Below are positions 57,244-64,000 of a DNA stretch of 64,000 nucleotides, in pieces; the first letter of the stretch is position 1, and each line of letters begins with the position of its first letter. The stretch is taken from NCBI RefSeq assembly GCF_003148775.1, contig NZ_QGGW01000007.1, positions 1 to 64,000 of the forward strand, read 5' to 3'. A program made the position numbers and the translations under genes. The notes beneath the pieces were generated by a model, which worked only from the letters and a program-made list of their open reading frames with translations, searched no databases and was not told the origin of the DNA. This DNA comes from Roseicyclus mahoneyensis. Lineage in GTDB: Bacteria > Pseudomonadota > Alphaproteobacteria > Rhodobacterales > Rhodobacteraceae.

Positions 57244-57287
57244 GCGGTCGACCTCGGGCGGCCCTGCGGGCGCCGTCGGTCGACCGC
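57244..57287. terminator. hairpin between convergent lipase-like gene and purK
   Basis: GCGGTCGACC (57244-57253) and GGTCGACCGC (57278-57287) are perfect inverted arms, with a second GGC/GCC pairing in between. It starts four bases after the lipase-like stop. No T-run. Confidence 0.5.
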
Positions 57288-57355
57288 ATTGCCATGGACG
57301 GGCGCTGGGGTGTTTCCCTGCCCGGGTGTTGCATGGGCCCTGCGCGGCGGATTGT

Positions 57356-57380
57356 GCATATTTGGGGAAAGATGAAGGAG
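57356..57380. repeat. CATATTT / AAAGATGAAGGAG repeat, copy 3
   Basis: GCATATTT, two differing bases, then GGAAAGATGAAGGAG: 23 of 25 bases match 11637-11661. As at argD, it ends at or within a few bases of the stop of a minus-strand gene (here 11 bp from the purK stop), but here without the G/C hairpin. Confidence 0.6.
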
Positions 57381-57391
57381 AGGTGTGGCGC

Positions 57392-58462
57392 TCAGGCCGG
57401 GCCGGTCACGCGGTTGACATGGCCCATCTTGCGGCCCGACCGCGCCTCGGCCTTGCCGTAGAGATGGACCTGTACGCCGGGTTCCGCCGCGAGGGCCGCA
57501 GCGCGCGCAATGTCGTCGCCGATCAGGTTTTCCATCACCACATTGGCGTGGCGCGCGCCATTGCCCAGCGGCCAGCCCGCGATGGCGCGGATATGCTGTT
57601 CGAACTGGTCGACGGCGCAGCCCGCCTGCGTCCAATGGCCGGAATTGTGCACGCGCGGGGCGATCTCGTTGACGATCAGGCCCTCGGGGGTGACGAACAG
57701 CTCGACCCCCATGACGCCGACATAATCGAGCGCGGTCAGGATGCGCGAGGCGATCAGCACCGCATCGGTGCGCAGTTTCAGCGGCAGCGCCGTGGGAACG
57801 GACGTGGTGGCGAGGATGCCATCTTGGTGGACGTTCTCGCCGGGGTCATAGGCGGCCACACGGCCATCGCGTCCACGCGCGGCGATGACGCTGATCTCGC
57901 GCGAGAAGCGCACGAAGCCCTCGGCTATGGCGGGGGCGCCTTTCAGGCTGGCAAGGGCTGCAGGTGCGCCCTCGGGGTCCATCACACGGGCCTGGCCCTT
58001 TCCGTCATAGCCGAAGCGGCGCGTCTTGAAGATCGCCGGCGTGCCCGTTGCCGTCAGCGCCGTCGCCAGATCGGCGGCTGTGTCGATGGGCGCGAAGGAG
58101 GCCGTGGCAAGGCCCAGACCGGCGAGGAAGGTCTTTTCGACCAGCCGGTCCTGGCTGGTTTCCAGCGCGCGGCGGTCGGGGAAAAGCGGCGTGGTCCTGG
58201 ACAGAACGTCGAGGGCCGGGGCGGGGATGTTCTCGAACTCGAAGGTGATGAGATCGCAGCCTTGCGCAAAGCGGCGCAGCGCGTCGAGATCGTCATAGGG
58301 GGCCTGCGTCCAGCCATGGGACACATCGGCGGCAGGGGCCGCGCCGGGCTCGAAGATGTGGCAACGGTAGCCCAGCCGTGCGGCGGCCATCGCCAGCATC
58401 CGGCCCAGTTGCCCGCCGCCGAGGATGCCGATGGTGGCGCCGGGCGCGAGCGGGTCAGTCAT
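57392..58462 (-). CDS. purK: N5-carboxyaminoimidazole ribonucleotide synthase
   Basis: ATP-grasp enzyme of purine synthesis that carboxylates AIR with bicarbonate. A 356-residue protein with [41 protein letters not shown] and [13 protein letters not shown], all standard PurK motifs. It overlaps purE by eight bases (translational coupling) and shares its promoter. The start [20 protein letters not shown] is chosen over a longer frame. Confidence 0.96.
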   Translation of the reverse strand: MTDPLAPGATIGILGGGQLGRMLAMAAARLGYRCHIFEPGAAPAADVSHGWTQAPYDDLDALRRFAQGCDLITFEFENIPAPALDVLSRTTPLFPDRRALETSQDRLVEKTFLAGLGLATASFAPIDTAADLATALTATGTPAIFKTRRFGYDGKGQARVMDPEGAPAALASLKGAPAIAEGFVRFSREISVIAARGRDGRVAAYDPGENVHQDGILATTSVPTALPLKLRTDAVLIASRILTALDYVGVMGVELFVTPEGLIVNEIAPRVHNSGHWTQAGCAVDQFEQHIRAIAGWPLGNGARHANVVMENLIGDDIARAAALAAEPGVQVHLYGKAEARSGRKMGHVNRVTGPA

Positions 58463-58943
58463 CGGCGGGTGTCTCGGGGATCGATGCCGACAGGGCCGCG
58501 CGCCAGGCGTCAAGCCGGGCGGCCAGCGCGGCATCCGACAGGCTGAGGATGGCGGCCGCCATCAGGCCTGCGTTCGCGGCCCCGGCAGCACCTATGGCCA
58601 TGGTGGCGACCGGGTAGCCTTTGGGCATCTGGACGATGGAGTAGAGCGAATCGACCCCCGACAGCGCCTTGGTCTGCACCGGCACACCGATCACCGGCAC
58701 GCGTGTCTTGGAGGCCATCATGCCGGGCAGATGCGCGGCCCCGCCGGCACCCGCGATGATGACCTTGAGGCCGCGCTCGGCGGCGCTGCGGCCATAATCC
58801 CACAACCGGTCGGGGGTGCGGTGGGCCGACACGATCCGCGCCTCATGGGTCACCCCAAGTTCGTCGAGGATGCTGGCCGCCTCACGCATCGTGGGCCAGT
58901 CGGACTGGCTGCCCATGATGATTCCGACCTCGATCTTCGACAT
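58455..58943 (-). CDS. purE: N5-carboxyaminoimidazole ribonucleotide mutase
   Basis: Converts N5-CAIR to CAIR in purine synthesis. A 162-residue class I Pur[39 protein letters not shown] and [14 protein letters not shown]. The start [11 protein letters not shown] is used rather than the ATG three codons before. Overlaps purK. Confidence 0.96.
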   Translation of the reverse strand: MSKIEVGIIMGSQSDWPTMREAASILDELGVTHEARIVSAHRTPDRLWDYGRSAAERGLKVIIAGAGGAAHLPGMMASKTRVPVIGVPVQTKALSGVDSLYSIVQMPKGYPVATMAIGAAGAANAGLMAAAILSLSDAALAARLDAWRAALSASIPETPADD

Positions 58944-59024
58944 GCCTCGCACCCTCGCGGCCCCAGTTTGAGCGCCGCACTATAGCTGCGCTTGGCCGGG
59001 GCGCAATGAGGCCTCGCGCGGCCC

Positions 59025-59252
59025 TCAGGCGATGATGTCGGGGGTCAGTTCATCCTCGATCCGGGCGATCTTGTCCTTGAGCAAAAGCTTCTGCTTTTTC
59101 AGGCGCTTGAGGGCCAATTGATCCGGGTTCACGGCCCCGTGCAGCGCCTCGATCGCAAGGTCGAGATCGCGGTGTTCGCGCTTGAGCACCTCCAGCCGGA
59201 TGCGCAGCACATCCTCGTGCGTCATTTCGCTGGGGCCTTTGGGGGCGTTCAT
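59025..59252 (-). CDS. YdcH / DUF465 family small helical protein
   Basis: A 75-residue highly charged helical protein, MNAPKGPSEMTHEDVLRI with LKREHRDLDLAIEAL and LKRLKKQKLLLKDKIARIED. This matches the DUF465 (YdcH) family of small helical-hairpin proteins of unknown function, common in Alphaproteobacteria. It diverges from hsp20 over 183 bp. Confidence 0.88.
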   Translation of the reverse strand: MNAPKGPSEMTHEDVLRIRLEVLKREHRDLDLAIEALHGAVNPDQLALKRLKKQKLLLKDKIARIEDELTPDIIA

Positions 59253-59328
59253 GGCCGGGCGTGTCCGATCGCTGGGTCAGGCTGTTGCGGGCATTGCACT
59301 CTAGCGCGCCGCCTGACGCGCGCCAAGC

Positions 59329-59357
59329 CTTGCACGCGCGGCGGTGCGTCTCCATAT
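59329..59357 (+). promoter_or_regulatory. candidate heat-shock (RpoH) promoter of hsp20
   Basis: CTTGCA (59329-59334), 17-base spacer, CCATAT (59352-59357). This resembles the sigma32 pattern CTTGAA ... CCCCATNT; it is 78 bp upstream of the hsp20 ATG. The match is partial. Confidence 0.35.
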
Positions 59358-59435
59358 CCTGATGGTGTGCGCGTTGCCGGAACCGGGATGCGCCGCGGAT
59401 TGTGCAGATCGCTTAATCGCAAGGATGTGCCCCGG

Positions 59436-59858
59436 ATGACGAAACTGACGCTTGGCTCGCACCCGTTCCTGTTGGGGTTCGATCAACTGGAACGGCTGGT
59501 GGAACGCACGGCGAAAGCCGGAAATGATGGCTACCCGCCCTACAACATCGAAAAAAAGGGCGACAACGCCTACCGCATCACGCTGGCCGTGGCGGGCTTT
59601 GCCGAAACCGATCTGACGATCACGCTCGAGGATCGGCAATTGGTGATCCGGGGTCGTCAGGGCGAGGATGGGGCCGACCGCGTGTTCCTGCACCGGGGGA
59701 TCGCGGCGCGCCAGTTCCAGCGCAGCTTCGTGCTGGCCGACGGGGTCGAGGTGGCGGGGGCGTCGATGGCGCATGGCCTGCTGCACATCGACCTGAGGCG
59801 CAGCCTGCCCGACACTATCGTGCGCACGATCAAGATCACGCCCGCTGCGGCAGGGTGA
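59436..59858 (+). CDS. Hsp20/alpha-crystallin small heat-shock protein
   Basis: A 140-residue small heat-shock chaperone of the IbpA class. PPYNIEKKGDNAYRITLAVAG starts the crystallin domain, ADLTITLEDRQLVIRG-like FAETDLTITLEDRQLVIRG follows and the end has the I-x-I tail in RTIKITPA. It holds unfolding proteins as oligomers. ATG at 59436 was chosen; the frame is open far upstream without homology. A DUF1150 gene starts 16 bp downstream, a pairing I recall as common in Alphaproteobacteria. Confidence 0.92.
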   Translation: MTKLTLGSHPFLLGFDQLERLVERTAKAGNDGYPPYNIEKKGDNAYRITLAVAGFAETDLTITLEDRQLVIRGRQGEDGADRVFLHRGIAARQFQRSFVLADGVEVAGASMAHGLLHIDLRRSLPDTIVRTIKITPAAAG

Positions 59859-59874
59859 GGGAAAGGGGACCACG

Positions 59875-60102
59875 ATGACAAATAAGCATGATGCTGCGAC
59901 CGTACGCGACCGGCCAATCGTCTATGTCCTGCCTGTGCCGGTCGCCGACCTGCCCGACGATATCCGCGAGCAGGCCCGCGGGCTCGACACGATTTACGCC
60001 ATCCGCAGCGAAACGGGCGAGCGGCTGGCACTGGTGCGCGACCGCAAGCTTGCCTTTGTCGTCGCCCGCCAGCACGACATGACGCCGGTGAGCGTGCACT
60101 GA
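59875..60102 (+). CDS. DUF1150 family protein
   Basis: A 75-residue protein, with PIVYVLPVPVADLPDDIREQ, DTIYAIRSETGERLALVRDR and KLAFVVARQHDM. The family is small and often follows small heat-shock genes. Function unknown; it probably belongs to the hsp20 transcript, which then ends at a clear terminator. Confidence 0.88.
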   Translation: MTNKHDAATVRDRPIVYVLPVPVADLPDDIREQARGLDTIYAIRSETGERLALVRDRKLAFVVARQHDMTPVSVH

Positions 60103-60123
60103 GGCGCGCGCGCCTCGCGATGA

Positions 60124-60146
60124 GGGCGCCCTTGGGCGCCCTTTTT
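60124..60146 (+). terminator. Rho-independent terminator of hsp20-DUF1150
   Basis: GGGCGCC (60124-60130), CTTG loop, GGCGCCC (60135-60141), then TTTTT. Flanking ATGA/TCAT can extend the stem. Confidence 0.92.
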
Positions 60147-60220
60147 CATTGGGGTGCGTCCTTTGTTGCCGCAAGGATGGGGCGCTCACCCAGCGCAGGG
60201 ACATACCTTCGCGTTTCGCC

Positions 60221-60749
60221 CTAATTGAAGCCCGGCCCGTCGGGTGGGGTCATCACCATGCCTGCATCCGCGGCGCGGCGCACGAGTTCCCATGTGATCC
60301 AGCCGGTCCCGCGGTGAAGATCGATCCGCCGTATGTCCCGCGGTGGGGGCGAAACACTGCCCCGGCTCATCCTCACCCTCTCCAGCTTGCAGAAGGGACA
60401 TGAAGGTGCGGTCGCGTGCGTGGAGCCGGACATGGGTGCACAGGGACACGCCATGATCGTCGACCCGCACGATCACCCGCTGCGAGGGACAGCCGCAGAT
60501 CAAGACAGCCGTCGCACCGAGGACCAGCGCGGCCAGCAGGTAGACCGCGCTATCCGATCCGCTCAGAACGCCGCCACCTTGCTTGGGCCGGGCCGGCCGG
60601 AACAGACAGGCCAGCGAGAGCCAGAAAAAGACGTAAGCCCCGCGTTCATCGTTGCGCCCACGCCCCGGCCCGAAGATGCGGGGGTTGCCGGTGGGCGGGT
60701 AGGACAACGGCGTGTCCCGCAAAAGGGCGGTGCCGCCATAGGGGACCAT
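60221..60749 (-). pseudogene. frameshifted membrane-protein gene
   Basis: The first part reads MVPYGGTALLRDTPLSYPP ... AYVFFWLSLACLF ... AVYLLAALVLGATAVLICG ... QRVIVRVDDHGVSLC up to about 60400, then becomes Arg-rich and shadow-like. The next frame carries protein-like text from the same place to a TAG at 60221 (LERVRMSRGSVSPPPR, DIRRIDLHRGTGWITWELV, RRAADAGMVMTPPDGPG). A single frameshift near 60395-60410 joins both. The two hydrophobic segments suggest a two-span membrane protein. Family unknown. Lies 72 bp after nadE on the same strand. A sequencing error is an alternative. Confidence 0.5.
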
Positions 60750-60821
60750 AACGGGCGTGTCACACTACGCTCATGGCTTGCCCGCAGCGTGATAATCCGG
60801 CGGGTTTCGGGCTGAATGCGG

Positions 60822-62486
60822 TCAGGTCCCGCTTTCGTCGCGCCAGCGGTTCACGATCGGGTAACGCCGGTCGAGCCAGAAGGCGCGTTCGGTGAGCCGT
60901 GCGCCGGGCGCGGACTGGAAGCGCTTGTATTCGCTGATGTAGATCAGGCTTTCTATCTTCTTCACCGTGGCGCGGTCATGGCCCATGGCGACCAGATCGG
61001 CGACCGAGGCCTCCTTGTCGATCAGCATCTCGAGGATCTCGTCCAGCACCGGATAGGGCGGCAGGCTGTCCTCGTCCTTTTGGTTATCGCGCAACTCCGC
61101 CGTGGGCGGCTTGTCGATCACGGCGGGTGGGATCACCTCGCCGCCCGGGCCTTGCATCCAGTCGAAATGATGCGCGTTCCGCCAGCGGCAGGTCTGAAAC
61201 ACGCGCGTCTTGTAGAGATCCTTGATCGGGTTGTAGCCGCCCGCCATGTCGCCATAGATCGTGGCATAGCCAACCGCGACCTCGGATTTGTTGCCGGTGG
61301 TCAGCAGCATCTCGCCGAACTTGTTGCTGAGCGCCATCAACATCACGCCGCGTAGGCGGGATTGGATGTTCTCCTCGGTAAGGTCGGGGTTCGAGCCCTC
61401 GAACAGCGGCGCAAGCGTCTCCAGCACCGCCTCATGCGCCGCCCCGATCAGCACGGTATCGAGCCGCACACCCAACCGCTCCGCCACATCCGCCGCATCA
61501 TCCAGCGAGGCCTGAGAGGTAAAGCGCGAGGGCAGCATGACGCAGCGCACGTTGCCTGCCCCCAGCGCATCCACCGCGATGGCGGCCACGATGGCCGAAT
61601 CCACGCCGCCCGACAGGCCCAGCAGCACGCGTGAAAATCCCGCCTTGGCGACGTAATCGCGCAGGCCCGTGACCATCACGCGGTAATCTGCCTCCCACGC
61701 ATCGGGCAGGGTGGCTTTGTCGCCCGGCACGGCCTGCCAGCCATCATCCCCACGCGCGAAATCCACGTGGTAGAGCCCCGTGTCAAACGCGGGCATCTGG
61801 CAGGCCAGCACCCCATGCGGGTTCAGCACGAAACTTGCGCCGTCGAACACCTGATCGTCCTGACCGCCAACAAGGTTCACATAGGCCAGCGGCAGCCCGG
61901 TCTCGATCACGCGGGACACCATGATCGCTTGCCGCGTGTCCATCTTGCCCCGGTGATAGGGCGAGCCGTTGGGCACCAGCAAGATCTCGGCGCCCGTCTC
62001 GGCCAGCGTCTCGGTCACGTCCTCGAACCACGCATCCTCGCAGATCGGGATGCCGATGCGCAGCGGGCCGACGCGGACCGGCCCCGCCGGATCGCCGGCG
62101 TGGTAATAACGCTTTTCGTCGAAGACCTTGTAATTCGGGAGGTGGTGCTTGAGCACCTGCGCCGCCACCTTGCCGCCCTGCAGCACGAAATAGGCGTTGA
62201 AGGGCTTGTCCCCTCCCGGAAGCGGTCCGCCGATGCCGATGGCGGGGCCGTCGGCGCAATCGGCCGCTAGGTCCGCCAATACCCGCTGCACATCCGCTGC
62301 AAAGGCCGGTTTGCGCACCAGATCCTGCAACTGGTAGCCGGTCAGGAACATCTCGGGGAACGCCACCATATCGGCGCCCGCGTCCTTGGCCTGCGACCAT
62401 GCGGCGCGCGCCAACGCGGCATTGCCGCGCAGGTCGCCCACCGTGGGGTTCAGTTGTGCAAGGCTGAGGCGGAACCTGTCGGCCAT
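60822..62486 (-). CDS. nadE: glutamine-dependent NAD+ synthetase
   Basis: Last step of NAD synthesis. A 554-residue two-domain protein: an N-terminal nitrilase-type glutaminase with E45 (FPEMFLTGY), K113 (LKHHLPNYK) and C149 (IPICEDAWF), and a C-terminal NAD synthase with the ATP loop LGLSGGVDSAIVAA and NKSEVAVGYATIYGD. GAAAGGG precedes the ATG at 62486. The frame stays open much further upstream only because it is antisense to the MORN gene. Divergent from that gene over 183 bp. Confidence 0.95.
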   Translation of the reverse strand: MADRFRLSLAQLNPTVGDLRGNAALARAAWSQAKDAGADMVAFPEMFLTGYQLQDLVRKPAFAADVQRVLADLAADCADGPAIGIGGPLPGGDKPFNAYFVLQGGKVAAQVLKHHLPNYKVFDEKRYYHAGDPAGPVRVGPLRIGIPICEDAWFEDVTETLAETGAEILLVPNGSPYHRGKMDTRQAIMVSRVIETGLPLAYVNLVGGQDDQVFDGASFVLNPHGVLACQMPAFDTGLYHVDFARGDDGWQAVPGDKATLPDAWEADYRVMVTGLRDYVAKAGFSRVLLGLSGGVDSAIVAAIAVDALGAGNVRCVMLPSRFTSQASLDDAADVAERLGVRLDTVLIGAAHEAVLETLAPLFEGSNPDLTEENIQSRLRGVMLMALSNKFGEMLLTTGNKSEVAVGYATIYGDMAGGYNPIKDLYKTRVFQTCRWRNAHHFDWMQGPGGEVIPPAVIDKPPTAELRDNQKDEDSLPPYPVLDEILEMLIDKEASVADLVAMGHDRATVKKIESLIYISEYKRFQSAPGARLTERAFWLDRRYPIVNRWRDESGT

Positions 62487-62669
62487 GGCGAGCCCTTTCG
62501 CGGTCATGTCGCGGCAGATGTAACAGAAACAACCCCGAGGCCAAGGGCGCGCATCCTCCGTCCGAGCGTGCCAAACCCGTTGCGCAGCCGCGCTCGACCC
62601 CCTAGCTTGAGCGGCGCAGACTGACCGACAGGCCCCGGACAACAGGGGGGCAACAGAGGGGCGACAGCC

Positions 62670-64000
62670 GTGTCCAGCAAGACCCAGACCATGGCGATGC
62701 TCGCCATGCTTCTTTCCTCGACCGCCGTCATGGCGCAAGATGCAGCAGCGCCCGCCGATGCCGTGCCCCAAGCGCAGGCCGAGGTCGAGGCCGTGCCGCT
62801 GGTCACCGACATCCAGCAATACGACAACGGCGGCATCTACGAGGGCGAGTTTCGCAACGGCGTGCAGCACGGACAAGGCACCTACCGCCTGCCCAACGGC
62901 TACCAATACACGGGCGAATGGGTCGATGGCGAGATTCGCGGCCATGGTCGCGCGACCTTTCCCGACGGCTCGATCTATGAGGGCGCCTTTGTCGCGGGCC
63001 GACCCGAGGGGACTGGCCGCATCACCTTTTCCGATGGCTCCACCTACGAGGGCGACTGGGCAGAGGGACGCATCCACGGCAGCGGCACCGCCTCCTATTC
63101 CAACGGCGTCGCCTACACGGGCGAATTCCGCAACGCGCTGCACCACGGGCAGGGTGTCATGACCGGCCCGGGTGGCTACCGCTACGAAGGTCAGTGGCAA
63201 GACGGCATCAAGCAGGGGCAGGGCACGATCACCTATCCCGACGGCGCGACCTATGCGGGTGGTTTCGTCGCGGGCCAACGCTCCGGCACCGGCCGGCTGG
63301 TGATGCCCGATGGCGTCACCTTCGATGGCGAATGGGCCGAAGGGCAGATCAACGGCACGGGTGTGCTGACCCAGCCCAATGGCGATGTCTACGAGGGTAC
63401 GCTGGCGGCTGGCCAGCGTCAGGGCACCGGCACCGTGCGCTACGCAAATGGCGACATATACGAGGGTGAGTTTGCCGACGACCAACGCCATGGCACCGGC
63501 ACCTTCACCGCGACCGACGGCTACAGCTACACCGGGCAATGGGCCGAGGGTCGCATAGAGGGCCAGGGCCGCGTGACCTATCCCGACGGGGCGGTCTATG
63601 AGGGCGCCTTTGCGGGTGACCTCGCGCATGGCACGGGCACCATCACCTATCCAGATGGCTCAAGCTACACCGGCGACTGGGTCGAGGGCGTAATCCAGGG
63701 CACAGGCACCGCAACCTACGCCAATGGCCTGACCTATGTCGGCCAGTTCCTGAACGCGCGCCAGCACGGTCAGGGCGTGATGAGCCATCCCGACGGCTAC
63801 CGCTACGAAGGCCAGTGGGAAGACGGGCTGCGCCACGGGCAGGGCCGCGCGACCTATACCGACGGGTCGCTCTATGACGGAACCTTCGTGCGGGGCGACC
63901 GTTCGGGGCAGGGGCGGCTCACCATGCCCGAGCCCAACGCCTTTTCCTATGTCGGCGAATGGGCGGACGGCGAAATCAACGCCTTCGGCATTGCCACGTA
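62670..64000 (+). CDS. secreted MORN-repeat protein (3' end outside window)
   Basis: GTG start preceded by AGAGGGG. Residues 1-22 form a signal peptide (AVMA before Q23), 23-56 an Ala/Pro/Gln-rich linker, then from residue 57 continuous 23-residue MORN units of the form Y-x-G-x-[FW]-x2-G-x2-x-G-x-G-x3-x2-x-[DN]-G. Sixteen full units and a partial one are inside the window. Unit 10 begins exactly nine units (621 bp) after unit 1. MORN repeats make a beta-sheet rod that can bind lipids or proteins. Envelope or extracellular role inferred from the signal; function unknown. Confidence 0.85.
   Translation, partial: MSSKTQTMAMLAMLLSSTAVMAQDAAAPADAVPQAQAEVEAVPLVTDIQQYDNGGIYEGEFRNGVQHGQGTYRLPNGYQYTGEWVDGEIRGHGRATFPDGSIYEGAFVAGRPEGTGRITFSDGSTYEGDWAEGRIHGSGTASYSNGVAYTGEFRNALHHGQGVMTGPGGYRYEGQWQDGIKQGQGTITYPDGATYAGGFVAGQRSGTGRLVMPDGVTFDGEWAEGQINGTGVLTQPNGDVYEGTLAAGQRQGTGTVRYANGDIYEGEFADDQRHGTGTFTATDGYSYTGQWAEGRIEGQGRVTYPDGAVYEGAFAGDLAHGTGTITYPDGSSYTGDWVEGVIQGTGTATYANGLTYVGQFLNARQHGQGVMSHPDGYRYEGQWEDGLRHGQGRATYTDGSLYDGTFVRGDRSGQGRLTMPEPNAFSYVGEWADGEINAFGIAT

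Noticed and set aside
57240..57391. A 6S RNA or other structured RNA upstream of the purK stop
   Set aside because: The gap has one hairpin and the repeat element, but no long bulged helix of 6S type that I could trace.
60822..63629. A very long minus-strand open frame of about 935 codons over nadE and the MORN gene
   Set aside because: Only the first 554 codons before the natural nadE start are protein-like. The rest is antisense to the MORN repeats, whose regular codon pattern keeps the opposite strand open.

Overview
The window is a GC-rich, tightly packed stretch of an alphaproteobacterial chromosome, most likely from the Rhodobacterales (Rhodobacteraceae/Roseobacter group). The pointers are the GcrA cell-cycle regulator, an F1-only ATP synthase operon (atpHAGDC without the F0 genes), a phosphatidylcholine synthase, an Hsp20-DUF1150 pair, DUF2125, DUF6455 and YdcH proteins, a secreted RTX-plus-Hint protein, and a GC-rich intergenic element ending in CATATTT and GGAAAGATGAAG. 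I see no rRNA, tRNA, CRISPR array, insertion sequence, integrase of mobile type or prophage. The region reads as core chromosome with a few accessory genes.

Layout. 1-5 kb: the edge of a 3-oxoacid CoA-transferase gene, a class II histone-deacetylase-like amidohydrolase, a DCC-type thiol protein, an M48 lipoprotein protease, two tandem DUF6455 genes and rimO. 5-9 kb: an AsmA-like envelope protein, a lytic transglycosylase lipoprotein and an atypical S41-like gene of different base composition. 9-15 kb: gcrA, a DMT transporter, argF, argD, metF and a divergent MetR-like regulator. 15-21 kb: suhB-like, pcs, xerC, DUF484, a TalC/Fsa-type transaldolase and priA. 21-25 kb: hisC-tyrC-extensin operon, a DUF2125 protein and a ChaC-like protein. 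26-30 kb: a MotA/TolQ-like channel protein with an OmpA/MotB-like partner carrying a giant coiled coil, and an M23 protein. 30-36 kb: clpA, gloB, a methyltransferase, an acidic exported protein and a decayed gene.

36-41 kb: atpHAGDC with a promoter-like sequence and a hairpin leader. 41-49 kb: H-type lectin, prs, a DSBA-family isomerase, an alpha/beta hydrolase, a threonine aldolase, YcgN, ribF, a PhaJ/MaoC-like hydratase with a PhaR-type operator, a HAD phosphatase and a Mn-type pyrophosphatase. 49-53 kb: the RTX-Hint protein and groES-groEL behind a TTGACA promoter and a CIRCE operator. 53-58 kb: an operon of a beta-hydroxyacid dehydrogenase, an orphan PhnM-like amidohydrolase and an EamA transporter; then a Nudix protein, an exported lipase-like protein and purE-purK. 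59-64 kb: YdcH, hsp20-DUF1150, a frameshifted membrane gene, nadE and a secreted MORN-repeat protein that runs off the end.

Functional themes are amino-acid synthesis (argF, argD, hisC, tyrC, metF), nucleotide and cofactor supply (prs, purE, purK, ribF, nadE), energy (F1-ATPase, pyrophosphatase), protein quality control (groESL, clpA, hsp20) and envelope or peptidoglycan work (AsmA, lytic transglycosylase, M23, extensin, the stator pair, MORN and RTX proteins). The most unusual items are the stator pair with a proline-free coil of about 450 residues, the MORN protein built from a nine-unit super-repeat, the RTX protein with a 36-residue super-repeat, the PhaR-type palindrome upstream of the MaoC gene and the orphan PhnM operon. 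All functional calls rest on reading motifs by eye; no database search was run.
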